Counted from the first letter of the stretch, positions 15,183 through 25,535 are shown. The stretch: DNA of 42,735 nt from an uncultured Alphaproteobacteria bacterium (GCA_903874955.1 CAIQTY010000046.1:1-42735); one strand, 5' to 3'. Notes: generated by a model not told the origin, from the letters alone. A program made the numbers and translations.

Positions 15183-16799
15183 TTACCCTAGGCTACCATT
15201 CTTTGCGCCCCTAGCACCTGCCCATGTGGTTAGCCATAAGTGCAGGGTTGCAGATGTAAGGTTTATGGAATCTGCAATTGTTGGAATCCGGAACTCTGGT
15301 CTTTTCAAGCTCATTGCCGGATAAAATGCTTCAGGAGGCATGACAATATCAACATTTCCATCGCGTCCAGCGGCGTTATAAAACCCAACTGTTGTAACGC
15401 AGGGTCCTGTTTGAACAATGGTATTAAAGCCATCGTCCGATGCTGAGCTATAAAATGACTTATTTCCAGCGCGCTTTAGCGCAACGTTTCTTTTTATAAG
15501 CCTAATGAACTCGGCCATTATAGAATGATTCGGGGAAGAAGCCATGAAAGCATTACCGATAAATTCTGACATCGGTTCAATAGAAAACAATGAATTATAA
15601 AGATAAAAATAGGGTTTCAATGACTGGAGAACCTTTAGATCAATATCAAGATATCCTCCGCCCATTTTCATGAGTGCTTCAATGCGGAGCATATCGCTTG
15701 CCATACCAAATTTTCGAGCACTTAATGCCTCATCAAATTCGTTTTGAAGTTCTAAGGGACCTAATAAATCGGCGTAGCTAATCATTTTGACATCGCTGCT
15801 TTCAAAGGCTTTGACCGTATTTGGAAAAATTGCTGGATTTTGGACAAGAAAATAATGATTCCATCCATTTTTATGGGGGTTTACTTTTGAGCTTTCCAGC
15901 GCTAAATCTATTAGCTCTTGATCTGGCTCTTTTGGATTATTAAGATTCGTCAACCAAATACTAAACAAGTTAAGGGGTATACGGGGAATGTAGGGAAGCG
16001 AAGTTTGCAAAAGGTTTTCTAGCTTATATTTTTCGTAAAGTCGCACACGTTGTTTGTATAAATCGTCAGGATCTATTTTTTCTTGATAACAAACAAATCT
16101 TAAGTAGCCAACATGATCTTGATATTGTTTAATTTTTAGCTGCTCAGCTTCATCGGTATCACCTATAATTGGCCTTTCAACGCTTGGTATAAATTCAAAT
16201 TTACTCAGGGGTCTTGGAAACAAGAGCACTGGCTGCTTCTCTACAGAAATTTCAAAGCGTGCTTTGGTGGTGTAAAAATTTAAAAAACCACGAGATCCTG
16301 AATTTAGTGTAATAGCATCGTAAGATGCCAACCTTAAGATATTAATCATTTTTCCAGCAGCAATTGTTAGATCAAATGTGACATCTAGCTCATCATCTTC
16401 TGATTCTTCATCATCAGTGACTGGAAATTGTTTACCTTTAATGCAAATAGATACTTTCTGATTTGTATTATTTCTGATTGGTAGAAATTTTGATACTTTG
16501 GCTTTATTTAGCAGAAACTGAAAATCGAGATTATGGTCGATAACATCACCGCGGTTAGCCCACGCGGCAGGAAATAAGACACTTTGGGATCTACTTAAAA
16601 AAGTTGGACCAAGCGATGCTGCATTGGCGCCTACCGGATTATTTAATGGACCATAAACTAATGGGCCGTAAACCTGTTTAGCAATAGCATGCTGCATATC
16701 ACTATCAGCCTGGACTGCTTCAGATTGATTGCTAGATGCTGATGCAATTAATGAATTAAATAATAAGTAAGCGAGAAAGCTTCCGATATTTTTCAACAT
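15183..16799 (-). CDS. Exported glycosyltransferase with DXD motif (Gly_transf_sug type)
   Basis: This 538-residue protein begins with a signal peptide (MLKNIGSFLAYLLFNSLIAS). Residues about 25-260 are uncharacterised and contain a very acidic patch (DDEESEDDELD). From about 280 it follows the DXD-sugar family: an early LFSIWLTN strand, then FGMASDMLRIEALMKMGGGY and LDIDLKVLQS, where S-D..R.x.L...GG-Y-L-D-I-D carries the metal-binding DXD (near residue 383). Relatives include GT32 enzymes and glucosylating toxins. Its secretion suggests host- or surface-directed activity. It is divergent to the gene at 17103, which has two related domains. Confidence 0.8.
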   Translation of the reverse strand: MLKNIGSFLAYLLFNSLIASASSNQSEAVQADSDMQHAIAKQVYGPLVYGPLNNPVGANAASLGPTFLSRSQSVLFPAAWANRGDVIDHNLDFQFLLNKAKVSKFLPIRNNTNQKVSICIKGKQFPVTDDEESEDDELDVTFDLTIAAGKMINILRLASYDAITLNSGSRGFLNFYTTKARFEISVEKQPVLLFPRPLSKFEFIPSVERPIIGDTDEAEQLKIKQYQDHVGYLRFVCYQEKIDPDDLYKQRVRLYEKYKLENLLQTSLPYIPRIPLNLFSIWLTNLNNPKEPDQELIDLALESSKVNPHKNGWNHYFLVQNPAIFPNTVKAFESSDVKMISYADLLGPLELQNEFDEALSARKFGMASDMLRIEALMKMGGGYLDIDLKVLQSLKPYFYLYNSLFSIEPMSEFIGNAFMASSPNHSIMAEFIRLIKRNVALKRAGNKSFYSSASDDGFNTIVQTGPCVTTVGFYNAAGRDGNVDIVMPPEAFYPAMSLKRPEFRIPTIADSINLTSATLHLWLTTWAGARGAKNGSLG

Positions 16800-17102
16800 T
16801 TTTAACCAACTAAAAAAATATACAAATACAATTTTAATAATTAAAAATAAATAAAAAATTAATATTTTGATTATTTTTTATTTAAATAGGTTATTATAAT
16901 TTGAATAAAAATAATTTTAATGTTTAGTCAACCAATTTCCCATTTAGCTTAAAATTACGCTTTTTGAACAAACGAAATAAAGGAAAGCACTATTGTTGTT
17001 GTTTAAAAAAAAACACGAATAAAAATTACAATTTAACAATAATTTAACGTTTAAAAATCACAATAAAAAAGCTAGCAGAATTATTTTTGTAGGTGAAATT
17101 AA
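16800..17102. promoter_or_regulatory. AT-rich divergent promoter region between two glycosyltransferase genes
   Basis: The 303 bases between the two divergently transcribed exported glycosyltransferase genes are nearly pure A/T for the first 120 bases and have no reading frame. A shared control region is likely, but I cannot point to convincing -35/-10 pairs among so many AT-rich options. An AGGTGAAATTAAATG ribosome-binding site serves the plus-strand gene. Confidence 0.35.
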
Positions 17103-20100
17103 ATGTTTACCAAATCTTTACTAATTATATCGCACGTTTTGGTATTTTTATTTTTCCCATACGAATTGAGAGCATCTTCGGGCCCTTCAATCACAAACTG
17201 GACTGATCGTTGGTTAGCTGTTTCAAAGGAAAATCCTTTTTACAAAAGTCTTCAAAATTGCACAAATCCAGATGGAAAGCCCAAATATTACGGAGATTTT
17301 TTTCAAAATCTTTACCCTTTAGTTATGGGTAAAACCATCAGCCGAGCGCAAGAAAAACGCGCAACACAGCATGTATATACCAATACTTTAGTTACTGCCT
17401 GTCGGTCAGGAACTCTCAGCACCTTAAAAGCTAGCCCTTGTGATGAGCTTAACCGCCATTATATTTGGATTAATAATCCAGAAGCACCATCAGAACCAAG
17501 ACCAGAAACATTTAATCATTTGATCGGTAATATTAAGAAATCAGGTGCTAATTTATGGAATTACCATTTTTGGACAAACATTGTCTGTGATCGCACCATA
17601 CAATACTTACAAGAACTAGCGACCGCTCATGGAGTGAATATTCATGTTCACGATGTTGATACAGAAATTTATCCGCAAATGCGAGGAAAAGCGATATACA
17701 ACCGATTGCTAAAGAATCGCTATTTCACAAACATGTCAGATATTTTGCGTTTTAATATTATCCATAGTTTTGGCAGAAGCGAAAATACCTTTAACATTTA
17801 CAGTGATTTGCATGTAGAAGACCACGAGCAAATAGCCCCCCTCACCCCTTATATTGATCACCTGTTTTATCAGGAAGGCTTTGCTGTAGGCTCATGCATG
17901 CTGGGTGGCAGAAAAGGCTCAAAAGTATACAATGGCGTACTTGAATATATCGACGATTTACCCAATAAAATTAGTGCCGAATGGAGAGGCTTTGGTTCCG
18001 ATGTTTTAACGCCCCGTTGGACTTCCATTGGAATGCTCACCATGATGATGGATAAATTCTCTGATCCAGAATCCAGAATTTTGCCTTGCCCAAAAGGCAC
18101 GATCATGTCGCCAAATCATACCGCTGGCTGGTTGAAGGGAGATTATGGTCAAACTTCTGTTAGAGAACATCCTATTTCTGATGCTGTATTTTTTGGAACA
18201 GGAGATTTCATTTTATCACATCCACCCTACGCCGTTTTAGATCATGCGTATCACAAAGATTATATCGATTTAGCCCAATTGCTTCATGCAGAACGATCTG
18301 ATGGTACAAAAAAAACAAGGGAAGAACATGTAGAAGAATTAAGACAAAAGCGATTAGGTTTTTCAGCAACTTCCCGCGACATTTATACAGCAAGAACACC
18401 CAAAGAAACCCCTGTTATTCCAAGTATGCACCATCGTATCTGGCTTGCAAAAGAAGGAGCTGGAGCCGTTGAGCCAGATCCTTTAATGGTTAGACGGTAT
18501 GTAGATAGCGTCAAAATGCTACCTAAAGAGTTTCGTAATATATTTTGGTGCACTGATAGATCAGCAATTCCTCAAACAGTTACTACTCTTGAAAAGGCTG
18601 GAATAGAAGTTCGAGAGGTTGGTCAATTTTTTGAAGAAATTCAGCATGACCCAAGCATGCTTCATGAACAAGATTCAAGCGCAGCAAAAAGACCTATCAT
18701 CCTTGGCAAACATGTTTATGACGTACTTCGTCAAGACGAGAGAAACACAAATGCTAACGACGTACTAAGAAGACTAATCCTTATTCGCTATGGAGGGATC
18801 TATACCGATATGGGTTTTCGTTTTGAAAGAGATATTTCGCCACTGATGAAATTGTATGATTATATTTTCTACTTATACTCATGGCAAAATATCGACCATG
18901 GGCTTTGCGCAACCAGACCACAAGATCCCCTGTTTAAAAAAGAGTTAGAATTTATTCACAATCTTTGGCGCCATCCTAAAAAAGCAGCCATGAAAAGCTT
19001 CATGCCAACACCTTTAAAACAACTGATGCTGACAGGATCTCATTCTTTCATGAATCACCTTGACCTAAATACCGCTAGAGATTCTCGCATACTTTTCTTA
19101 CCTGCCCATGAAATAAAAGCGGATGAAGCTCAAAAATGGCGCGTTGAAAGTAATTCTTATGTCAGCTTGGTGCGGGGGCGTTCTTGGAACGGTATTGGCA
19201 ATCCATTTAATAATGTGCCTATTCAGACCTCAAGCTTAGATATCTTGGCGGTGACGCCCACAAGGACCTATTGCTACCGTTGGCCCCATGAAACCCCAAA
19301 CCAGTTCGGTGCTGGGAATATTGGCGAATATTTATTTTCCGATGCCGCAAGAAGGCTTGTAGGTGCCGATACAGTTTCAACTGACGATTTCAAAAGATTG
19401 CGCCAGGAAGATACATATTTAGTTGTAGCATCAAATGTGCTTAATAGTTCAGAAAATAGCGCTGCTTGGGCAAATAGAGTTTTACAAGATGTCAATTCTT
19501 TAAAACCTGGTATTCCCGTTGTTGTAATGTGCATGGGGGCACAGGCAACTGATACTGAAACCGATATAACGATTCACTCTAAAACTTTAGAATTACTTCG
19601 GGCAATTCAAAAACGTCGTTTGCATAAGGACAAAATCAACATCGGTGTTAGGGGCACTTATACCCAAAGTCAATTAGCACGCTTTGGTATACAATCTGAG
19701 GTAGTTGGCTGCCCCTCCCTTTTGTACCAACAGCTTCCTGCTGAATCTTTGATGATTCCTCGCGACCCAAAAAAATTAGCCGTTGCTGCAACCTTTTACA
19801 GCAGCAACCCAACAGCACAGCTTGGCATTATGGAGATTGCTGCCCGCTACGATGCAACCTATTTTATTCAAACTGAACAAAGCCTGGTGAACTGGCTAAA
19901 AACGCCGTCCTCACATGAACAAACCATGAGCATGCTAACAACTGCAGCTTCTACACCTGGGTCATTAACCTATGAACAAAAAGGGTTCGTTAATCTTTTT
20001 CAAAGGGCAGGTAAGCCAGGGCTTGGCTATTTTGAAAAATTTGTAAGTCAATTGCGCGAAAAATCAGTTTTACCGCAAAATACCGATCAGTGGATCAATT

Positions 20101-20399
20101 ACTATCAAAGTGCTGATGGGCCAAATTTTATTGTGACAACCCGCATTCACGGCACCGTACCAGCATTGCTTGCCGGTAAAAGAGCCCTGCTTATTGCCCA
20201 TGATTCACGAACAGCAGAACTAGCAGAGACATTAGGCATACCCAGTTTGAAAGAACTAAACTCTGCCTGGTCGATTGAAAAATTATATGAATTGGCAGAA
20301 CCCAAAAAATTTATCGAACGTTATCAGCTTTATACGGCCCGGATGTATGAATTTTTGACTCAAAATGGGGTTGTGTTTTATAAGCCTAAGACAGTTTAA
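17103..20399 (+). CDS. Exported three-domain protein: two glycosyltransferase-like domains plus polysaccharide pyruvyl transferase-like domain
   Basis: This 1098-residue protein starts with a signal peptide (MFTKSLLIISHVLVFLFFPY). Domain 1 (about 115-330) has HYIWINNP, NMSDILRFNIIHSFG and NIYSDLHVED, a DXD-sugar glycosyltransferase pattern. Domain 2 (about 440-640) repeats it: HHRIWLAKEG, NANDVLRRLILIRYGGIYTD followed by MGF; the DXD is altered to D-M-G. Domain 3 (about 715-1050) resembles polysaccharide pyruvyl transferases: FGAGNIGEYLFSDAARRLVG, VVMCMGAQ, NIGVRGTYTQSQL, and TTRIHGTVPALLAGKRALLI near the end. Such a fusion suggests building and capping of a glycan. Donor substrates would not be available in the periplasm, so function outside the cell is inferred. 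A terminator follows at 20515. Confidence 0.78.
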   Translation: MFTKSLLIISHVLVFLFFPYELRASSGPSITNWTDRWLAVSKENPFYKSLQNCTNPDGKPKYYGDFFQNLYPLVMGKTISRAQEKRATQHVYTNTLVTACRSGTLSTLKASPCDELNRHYIWINNPEAPSEPRPETFNHLIGNIKKSGANLWNYHFWTNIVCDRTIQYLQELATAHGVNIHVHDVDTEIYPQMRGKAIYNRLLKNRYFTNMSDILRFNIIHSFGRSENTFNIYSDLHVEDHEQIAPLTPYIDHLFYQEGFAVGSCMLGGRKGSKVYNGVLEYIDDLPNKISAEWRGFGSDVLTPRWTSIGMLTMMMDKFSDPESRILPCPKGTIMSPNHTAGWLKGDYGQTSVREHPISDAVFFGTGDFILSHPPYAVLDHAYHKDYIDLAQLLHAERSDGTKKTREEHVEELRQKRLGFSATSRDIYTARTPKETPVIPSMHHRIWLAKEGAGAVEPDPLMVRRYVDSVKMLPKEFRNIFWCTDRSAIPQTVTTLEKAGIEVREVGQFFEEIQHDPSMLHEQDSSAAKRPIILGKHVYDVLRQDERNTNANDVLRRLILIRYGGIYTDMGFRFERDISPLMKLYDYIFYLYSWQNIDHGLCATRPQDPLFKKELEFIHNLWRHPKKAAMKSFMPTPLKQLMLTGSHSFMNHLDLNTARDSRILFLPAHEIKADEAQKWRVESNSYVSLVRGRSWNGIGNPFNNVPIQTSSLDILAVTPTRTYCYRWPHETPNQFGAGNIGEYLFSDAARRLVGADTVSTDDFKRLRQEDTYLVVASNVLNSSENSAAWANRVLQDVNSLKPGIPVVVMCMGAQATDTETDITIHSKTLELLRAIQKRRLHKDKINIGVRGTYTQSQLARFGIQSEVVGCPSLLYQQLPAESLMIPRDPKKLAVAATFYSSNPTAQLGIMEIAARYDATYFIQTEQSLVNWLKTPSSHEQTMSMLTTAASTPGSLTYEQKGFVNLFQRAGKPGLGYFEKFVSQLREKSVLPQNTDQWINYYQSADGPNFIVTTRIHGTVPALLAGKRALLIAHDSRTAELAETLGIPSLKELNSAWSIEKLYELAEPKKFIERYQLYTARMYEFLTQNGVVFYKPKTV

Positions 20400-20514
20400 A
20401 ATTAGCTAACTATTTACTCATTGTATTTAAAAAATGAACGTATAACTACCGCAAGCGACTCTACTGCAGCAAAAAAAGATCAACCAGTGAAATAGATTTA
20501 ATCGTCTATCCTTG

Positions 20515-20548
20515 ATCCCCAAGATTCGTATCTTGGGGATTTTTGTTT
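20515..20548 (+). terminator. Rho-independent terminator after the three-domain gene
   Basis: A perfect 10-bp stem ATCCCCAAGA/TCTTGGGGAT with a 6-base loop is followed by TTTTGTTT. It lies 116 bases past the stop of the gene at 17103-20399 and before the lipoprotein gene. Confidence 0.88.
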
Positions 20549-20679
20549 AAAGACGCCTCTTCTGGAAACCCAGCTTCTGGCTGGTAAGGTAAAATTTATC
20601 AAAAAAACTTCACGCTTTTTTAACAAATTTAAAATATACTAACCACAGTTAAAACAGTTCTTTGATTTTTGAGGATACC

Positions 20680-20988
20680 ATGTCAAAAAGTTTATCCATT
20701 ATAACACTGCTAACTTTAGGTCTTGCATTCGTTGGATGCGACAAGAAAGACGATAAAGTAAAAGTAGAATCTTCTGCTGAAACAGCCAAGAGTGAACCAG
20801 CTGCGCCTGCGTCACCCGCTCCTGCGCCAGCTATGCCAGCGCCTGCAAATGATGCTCACGCTAACCCTGCGCCCGCACCTTCCTCAGATGCTCATGCAGC
20901 TCCTGCACCAGCTATGCCAGCGCCTGCAGGCGATGCTGCTCATCCTGCTCCTGATTCTGCAGCTCCAGCTCCTGTAGCAGCGAAATAA
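20680..20988 (+). CDS. Small Ala/Pro-rich lipoprotein
   Basis: The frame from ATG 20680 (ribosome-binding site GAGG, 5 bases upstream) gives 102 residues: a signal segment ending in the lipobox FVGC (Cys about 23), a short charged part (DKKDDKVKVESS), and a tail of almost only Ala, Pro, Asp, His and Ser. Two copies of a 27-residue unit occur, sharing an exact 21-base string at 20827-20847 and 20908-20928. It is probably an extended, disordered outer-membrane or periplasmic spacer lipoprotein of unknown role. Copy C of the dispersed repeat follows and its hairpin may terminate transcription. Confidence 0.72.
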   Translation: MSKSLSIITLLTLGLAFVGCDKKDDKVKVESSAETAKSEPAAPASPAPAPAMPAPANDAHANPAPAPSSDAHAAPAPAMPAPAGDAAHPAPDSAAPAPVAAK

Positions 20989-21006
20989 TATAAATTTCTA
21001 TCAATA

Positions 21007-21102
21007 GTGGATCCTAGGGTTAAAACCCTAGGAAAACTATAGATTGTATTGCACACCTTCGATTTGATCGGAGAGGCAAGTGAGTAAAAAGAATCTATCA
21101 AT
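21007..21102 (+). repeat. Dispersed intergenic repeat, copy C, with 9-bp hairpin
   Basis: Starts GTGGATCCTAGG like copy B, with a perfect palindromic arm pair CCTAGGGTT/AACCCTAGG (21013-21032), then AAAACTATAGA, TTGATCGGAGAGG and GAATCTATC, ending just before the mutS stop. It diverges more than copies A and B from each other. It could double as a terminator for the lipoprotein gene and/or mutS. Confidence 0.6.
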
Positions 21103-21103
21103 C

Positions 21104-23701
21104 TCAGCTAAATAGCTGTTGCTTTTTCAAAGATTGAATCGCCCCTTTGTTTTGGTTTTTACTAGCGTATTCCTTCAATTCATAAAGGGTTTGAAGGGCT
21201 TGCTTCGGCGATAAATCATCAGGCTTAATCGCGCGAAGAAACTTAAGAGTATTCGATTCATCAATTTGATCAGTGCTTAAAGGTAAATCCATTTTTATAG
21301 AACTTTGCTCGGGATTATCTTGCAGAATCTGTTTTGCTCTTTCTATCACAACCTTTGGAAGTCCTGCCAATTGGGCAACATGAATACCGTAAGATTTATC
21401 AGCTGCCCCCTCAATCACCTCATGAAGGAAGATTACATTTCCATCATGCTCGATAATTTTCATCGTCATCAGGTTAATCGGCAAATCTTTAGTTAAATCA
21501 ACAAGTTCGTGGTAATGGGTAGCAAACAAGCAACGCGCCCGAATTTCTTTGATAATATGCTCACTAACAGCTAAAGCAATAGCAAGCCCATCCTGCGTGG
21601 ACGTTCCCCTGCCAATTTCGTCAAGAATAATAAAAGAACGATTCGTTGCTTGGTTAAGGATAATGGCCGTTTCAACCATTTCAACCATGAAGGTTGAGCG
21701 CCCTGCAGCCAGGTCATCTGCCGCACCAATACGAGAAAATATTTGATCTACCAAGCCAATTTCAGCTTGAATAGCTGGCACGTACATTCCGCAATGGGCC
21801 ATCCAAATGATTAATGCATTTTGCCTGAGATAAGTACTTTTTCCGGCCATATTGGGGCCAGTTAAAAGGGCAAAAGATTTAAGGGTGAGCTTGCAATCAT
21901 TGGGCGTAAATGTGCTAGAGGTGAATCGCTCAACAATAGGATGTCGTCCTGCTTCAATATTAAAATTTTCCGAGTTGTGCAAAATAGGTCGCGTAAAATT
22001 TCTATCTTTTGCTAGCTCTGCCATGCTTGATGCCACATCGATTTCAGCAATTTGCGCCGCTAGATTTTCAAGACTTTCGCGATATTGCAGAACCTGGGCG
22101 CATAAACTTTGAAAAAGTTTAATTTCTAGAGCTATGGACGCACTAGCAGCATTTTCAATTTTAGCAGCTAATTCTTGAAGTTCCTTCGTGATATACCTAC
22201 CCCCATTACTGATAGCTTGACGATGGAAAAATGTAGAGGGGACTTTACTCATATGACTAGCGCTTACTTCGATGAAGTAACCAATTAGGTTATTGGTACG
22301 TATTTTTAAATTCGCAATGCCAGTTTCGCTTTGATAGCGCTGCTCGAGAGCTTTTAACTCTTCTTGACCATGCAATTTTAGGTGGCGAAACTCATCAAGA
22401 GCTTGATCAAAACCATTTTTTATCAGACCACCATCGTAAATAGTAGCCGGCAACTGTTCTTCCAAAGTTTCCTCAAGAATGGTTAGTAATTCTGTCGGAA
22501 TATCAATAGCCCAAAAAGACTGATCTTTAAGCAATTTATTTATGTTTTGAACAACGATCAGCGTTTGAGTAATTGCTTTTAGGTCCCTTGGGAAAGCCCT
22601 ATCTAAACTAATCCGAACAAGGGCACGTTCGCTGTCGGGACAATTTTTTAAATGGCCCCTAAGTTCTTGGCAAATATCGCCATGATTATTAAACCAATCA
22701 GTTTTAACAAGGCGATTTTCAAGAGAAGCCATGCAATTGAGAGGGTGCGTTAATTGCCCAAAAAATAGCCTTCCCCCAACTGGTGTTAAAGTATTATCTA
22801 AGCTATGCAGCAATGATCCCTCTAACGCGCCTTTTAAGGTGCGGGTAATTTCAAGGTTTCTGCAAGACTGAGCATCAACCTTAACGAATTGATCCGTATA
22901 CACCCGTTTGGGTGAACGCAGATTTTTGTTTTGGACTTGCTGCGTTAGCCTGACATAATCACACAAAACCCCTGCAGCTTGAATTAAACTGGCCTCAGTT
23001 AGTCCATAAACTTCAGCACTAATCGCCTTGAAAGACTCCAACAATTGCTTTTCAGCACTTTTAAGATTGAATCTTGAATCGGCTAATGTTTGAATGTTTT
23101 TTTTAAAATCGTTAAATATTTCTGGGTTAAGGGATTGCCATACACTTTCAGGCATGAGTATTTCAGCCGGATTTAATTGATAGAGCGTGCTCGCAAGAGA
23201 TTTCAGGGTTTGATCAGTCACAGAAAAACACCCCGTAGATATATCAGCCCAGGCAACACCAAGTTTTTGTGTTTTTTTATCAACAGGACTGATAACTAGT
23301 AGGTAATTAGCTCTTGAAGGGGCAAGAAGATTTTCTTCGGTAATAGTCCCCGGAGTAATAATACGGACCACACCCCTTTGCAAAGGGCCCTTTTTCCCTT
23401 TTGCTTTGGCTTCTTCAGGTGTTTCAGTTTGCTCACAAACCGCAACCCGATAGCCTTTTTCAATAAGTTTTAGTAAATACAATTCATGGGAATGAACTGG
23501 AACCCCTGCCATAGGAATTGGTTCTCCAGCACTTTGACCTCGCTTAGTAAGCGCTATATCAAGAACACCAGCGGCTTGGACCGCATCGTCATAAAATAAC
23601 TCATAAAAATCACCCATACGATAAAACAACAACGCATCAGAATGTTGCTGCTTTATTGCATGGTATTGCACCATCATAGGCGTATGGGTAGTCATCAACA
23701 C
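21104..23701 (-). CDS. mutS: DNA mismatch repair protein MutS
   Basis: This 865-residue protein is full length. It recognises mismatches and starts MutL-dependent repair. The N-terminal mismatch-reading Phe-x-Glu lies in [11 protein letters not shown]. The ATPase has Walker [16 protein letters not shown], Walker [13 protein letters not shown], the signature [14 protein letters not shown], and [13 protein letters not shown]-terminal helical region (about 800-865) completes it. The frame starts at GTG 23701 but the in-frame ATG two codons further (23695, [12 protein letters not shown]) is a plausible start. It lies downstream of the rpsF-rplI operon, with a terminator between them. Confidence 0.97.
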   Translation of the reverse strand: MLMTTHTPMMVQYHAIKQQHSDALLFYRMGDFYELFYDDAVQAAGVLDIALTKRGQSAGEPIPMAGVPVHSHELYLLKLIEKGYRVAVCEQTETPEEAKAKGKKGPLQRGVVRIITPGTITEENLLAPSRANYLLVISPVDKKTQKLGVAWADISTGCFSVTDQTLKSLASTLYQLNPAEILMPESVWQSLNPEIFNDFKKNIQTLADSRFNLKSAEKQLLESFKAISAEVYGLTEASLIQAAGVLCDYVRLTQQVQNKNLRSPKRVYTDQFVKVDAQSCRNLEITRTLKGALEGSLLHSLDNTLTPVGGRLFFGQLTHPLNCMASLENRLVKTDWFNNHGDICQELRGHLKNCPDSERALVRISLDRAFPRDLKAITQTLIVVQNINKLLKDQSFWAIDIPTELLTILEETLEEQLPATIYDGGLIKNGFDQALDEFRHLKLHGQEELKALEQRYQSETGIANLKIRTNNLIGYFIEVSASHMSKVPSTFFHRQAISNGGRYITKELQELAAKIENAASASIALEIKLFQSLCAQVLQYRESLENLAAQIAEIDVASSMAELAKDRNFTRPILHNSENFNIEAGRHPIVERFTSSTFTPNDCKLTLKSFALLTGPNMAGKSTYLRQNALIIWMAHCGMYVPAIQAEIGLVDQIFSRIGAADDLAAGRSTFMVEMVETAIILNQATNRSFIILDEIGRGTSTQDGLAIALAVSEHIIKEIRARCLFATHYHELVDLTKDLPINLMTMKIIEHDGNVIFLHEVIEGAADKSYGIHVAQLAGLPKVVIERAKQILQDNPEQSSIKMDLPLSTDQIDESNTLKFLRAIKPDDLSPKQALQTLYELKEYASKNQNKGAIQSLKKQQLFS

Positions 23702-23775
23702 GAGTTAATAAATAACACTCGTTCCCTTATAGCAAAAGCTCGTTCAGATGTCGCTCTTTGAAGCAATAAACGCGT

Positions 23776-23803
23776 AAAAAAAATAGGCCGCTCAGAGCGA
23801 CCT
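23776..23803 (-). terminator. Rho-independent terminator after rplI
   Basis: On the minus strand AGGTCGCT/AGCGGCCT forms an 8-pair stem (one G-U) with a 3-base loop, followed by A and eight Ts, about 30 bases after the rplI stop. It ends the rpsF-rpsR-DUF2232-rplI operon. Confidence 0.85.
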
Positions 23804-23830
23804 AAATCTAATAACACAGAGCTGCTAGCT

Positions 23831-24343
23831 TTATTCTGCAGTTTCACTTTCCTGTGAATTTTTGAGCTTTAGTGCTGCTTCTTCTTCTGATTGAGCGACA
23901 ACAACACTAATTGGCGCGCTAACTTCTGGATGAAGCAATACAGAAACTGTGTGAATTCCTAAATTCTTTATAGGAGAAGCAATGATGATTTGTGACTTAT
24001 TCACAGTAAAACCATTTTTAGTCACTTCATCGGAAATATCACGACTACGAACAGAACCATATAGTTGACCAACTTCACTAGCCTGACGAATAATAATAAC
24101 TTGAGTGCCTTCTATGGATTTAGCGACAAATTCTGCATCTTTACGAAGCTGAAGATTTGTTGCTTCTAATTGCGCTTTCTGCGAATCAAATTGTGCAATG
24201 TTTTCCTTAGTTGCCCTTTGGGCTTTCTTCTTTGGCAATAAGAAATTGCGCGCATAACCAGGAGAGACTGTCACAATTTGCCCCATCTGCCCGAGTTTTT
24301 CAACGCGCTCCATTAAAATTACCTGCATTTTACGCTTCAGCAT
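23831..24343 (-). CDS. rplI: 50S ribosomal protein L9
   Basis: This 170-residue protein has the L9 N-terminal signature MQVILMERVEKLGQMGQIVT and SPGYARNFLLPKKKA, a central helix and a C-terminal domain ending in an acidic tail (SEEEAALKLKNSQESETAE). The first ATG (24343) is preceded by AGGAG at good spacing; relatives begin at the MQVIL five codons later, so a short N-terminal extension MLKRK is present. Last gene of the S6-S18-DUF2232-L9 operon. Confidence 0.96.
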   Translation of the reverse strand: MLKRKMQVILMERVEKLGQMGQIVTVSPGYARNFLLPKKKAQRATKENIAQFDSQKAQLEATNLQLRKDAEFVAKSIEGTQVIIIRQASEVGQLYGSVRSRDISDEVTKNGFTVNKSQIIIASPIKNLGIHTVSVLLHPEVSAPISVVVAQSEEEAALKLKNSQESETAE

Positions 24344-24353
24344 GATTGAACTC

Positions 24354-25265
24354 CTAATCTAACTTTGAGTAATATTTCTTTTTAAGGCCATATAAAGGCT
24401 CTATAAGCCCTAACACTACTACAAAAACCATTGGCCAGACAAGTAAAAATATAAAAACCATCAAAATTACTGTGACATAATGAGGAAGCTTATAGGATCT
24501 AGCCATCAACTTGGCTATTGTAATACCGTCAATAAGCAATGGAAACGCAGAAATACATAAAGCAGTTCGGGAAAAAATCCCGAGCATGTTGGAGCCCATA
24601 AATAATTGATTTGCAATGATCAGCCACAAGGCACCGATGAAAGCAATATCCCAAAATGGGGGTAAATAAAAACTTTCACTTATCAATGGTTTACGAAGTG
24701 CTTTGTTTGATTTTAGGGCAATTGAGTAAGCCACTTGAAAATTTAACCAAACCATCATCAGCCATAAAAAACAAAAAACGCCTGGCAATACCTCAATCAC
24801 TGAGCCAGATGAAGAAGGAAGTTTTGCAAGATTTGTAATCAACTCTACTTTATGGAAAAGCCCTTCTAGAAGTTTACTATTCGTTGCCTTCAGGTAACAA
24901 AACCCAAGAGTAACAACTCCTAAGAAACGACTTGATAGAAGATGTAAGATATCTATTAATGAAAAGATGTACCCTTTTTCATTTTTTGAAAAATGCCAAT
25001 ATAGAACGACAAATGATGGCAAAAAAGTTGTTAGGGTGTAAAAACATATCCCTACCGGGCCTAATATCAATAAAGCAGCAGTTAGCGGAATTATTCCGGC
25101 AAGTAAATAAGCCCTGATACCTAGGCAGATACCAACGTAAAAAAGAGGCAACAAAGCAAAATAATTAACAACCATCCCAAGAGCTGGCACAAACAAAACC
25201 ATAAAACAAAAGGCAGCACACAGAGCGCCGCCTTTTATAATAAGCTTAATGTCGCTATTAGCCAT
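24354..25265 (-). CDS. DUF2232 integral membrane protein (YybS-like)
   Basis: This 303-residue protein is strongly hydrophobic with about 7-8 membrane segments and a basic C-terminus ([13 protein letters not shown]). Alphaproteobacteria commonly carry a DUF2232 protein between rpsR and rplI, which matches the position here; the family function is unknown. Its start overlaps the rpsR stop by 8 bases, indicating translational coupling. Identification rests on gene context and topology more than on sequence motifs. Confidence 0.75.
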   Translation of the reverse strand: MANSDIKLIIKGGALCAAFCFMVLFVPALGMVVNYFALLPLFYVGICLGIRAYLLAGIIPLTAALLILGPVGICFYTLTTFLPSFVVLYWHFSKNEKGYIFSLIDILHLLSSRFLGVVTLGFCYLKATNSKLLEGLFHKVELITNLAKLPSSSGSVIEVLPGVFCFLWLMMVWLNFQVAYSIALKSNKALRKPLISESFYLPPFWDIAFIGALWLIIANQLFMGSNMLGIFSRTALCISAFPLLIDGITIAKLMARSYKLPHYVTVILMVFIFLLVWPMVFVVVLGLIEPLYGLKKKYYSKLD

Positions 25266-25524
25266 TCACGTAAGGCATAAGCGCCAAGAAACGTGCGCGA
25301 CGAATTGCAACAGCCAATTCACGTTGTTTCTTAATTGAAACGGCAGTGATACGACTCGGCATCATTTTACCTCGTTCCGAAACGAATTTCACAAGGATAC
25401 GAGTATCTTTGTAATCAATTTTCATGGCGTTCTGCCCACTGAAAGGGCAGCTTTTACGACGACGGAAAAACTGCTTACGAACGCTTGGCTTTAAATTTTC
25501 GCCTTCTTCAATATATTCTGACAT
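25258..25524 (-). CDS. rpsR: 30S ribosomal protein S18
   Basis: This 88-residue protein shows S18 motifs: [37 protein letters not shown] and [20 protein letters not shown]. It pairs with S6 on the 30S platform. Ribosome-binding site AGGAG precedes the ATG; the gap after rpsF is 11 bases. Confidence 0.97.
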   Translation of the reverse strand: MSEYIEEGENLKPSVRKQFFRRRKSCPFSGQNAMKIDYKDTRILVKFVSERGKMMPSRITAVSIKKQRELAVAIRRARFLALMPYVNG

Positions 25525-25535
25525 ATCTTAACTCC

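Noticed and set aside
20799..20977. Second reading frame within the Ala/Pro-rich lipoprotein gene
   Set aside because: A Leu/Gln-rich shadow of the repeat; the lipobox frame has a ribosome-binding site and signal peptide.
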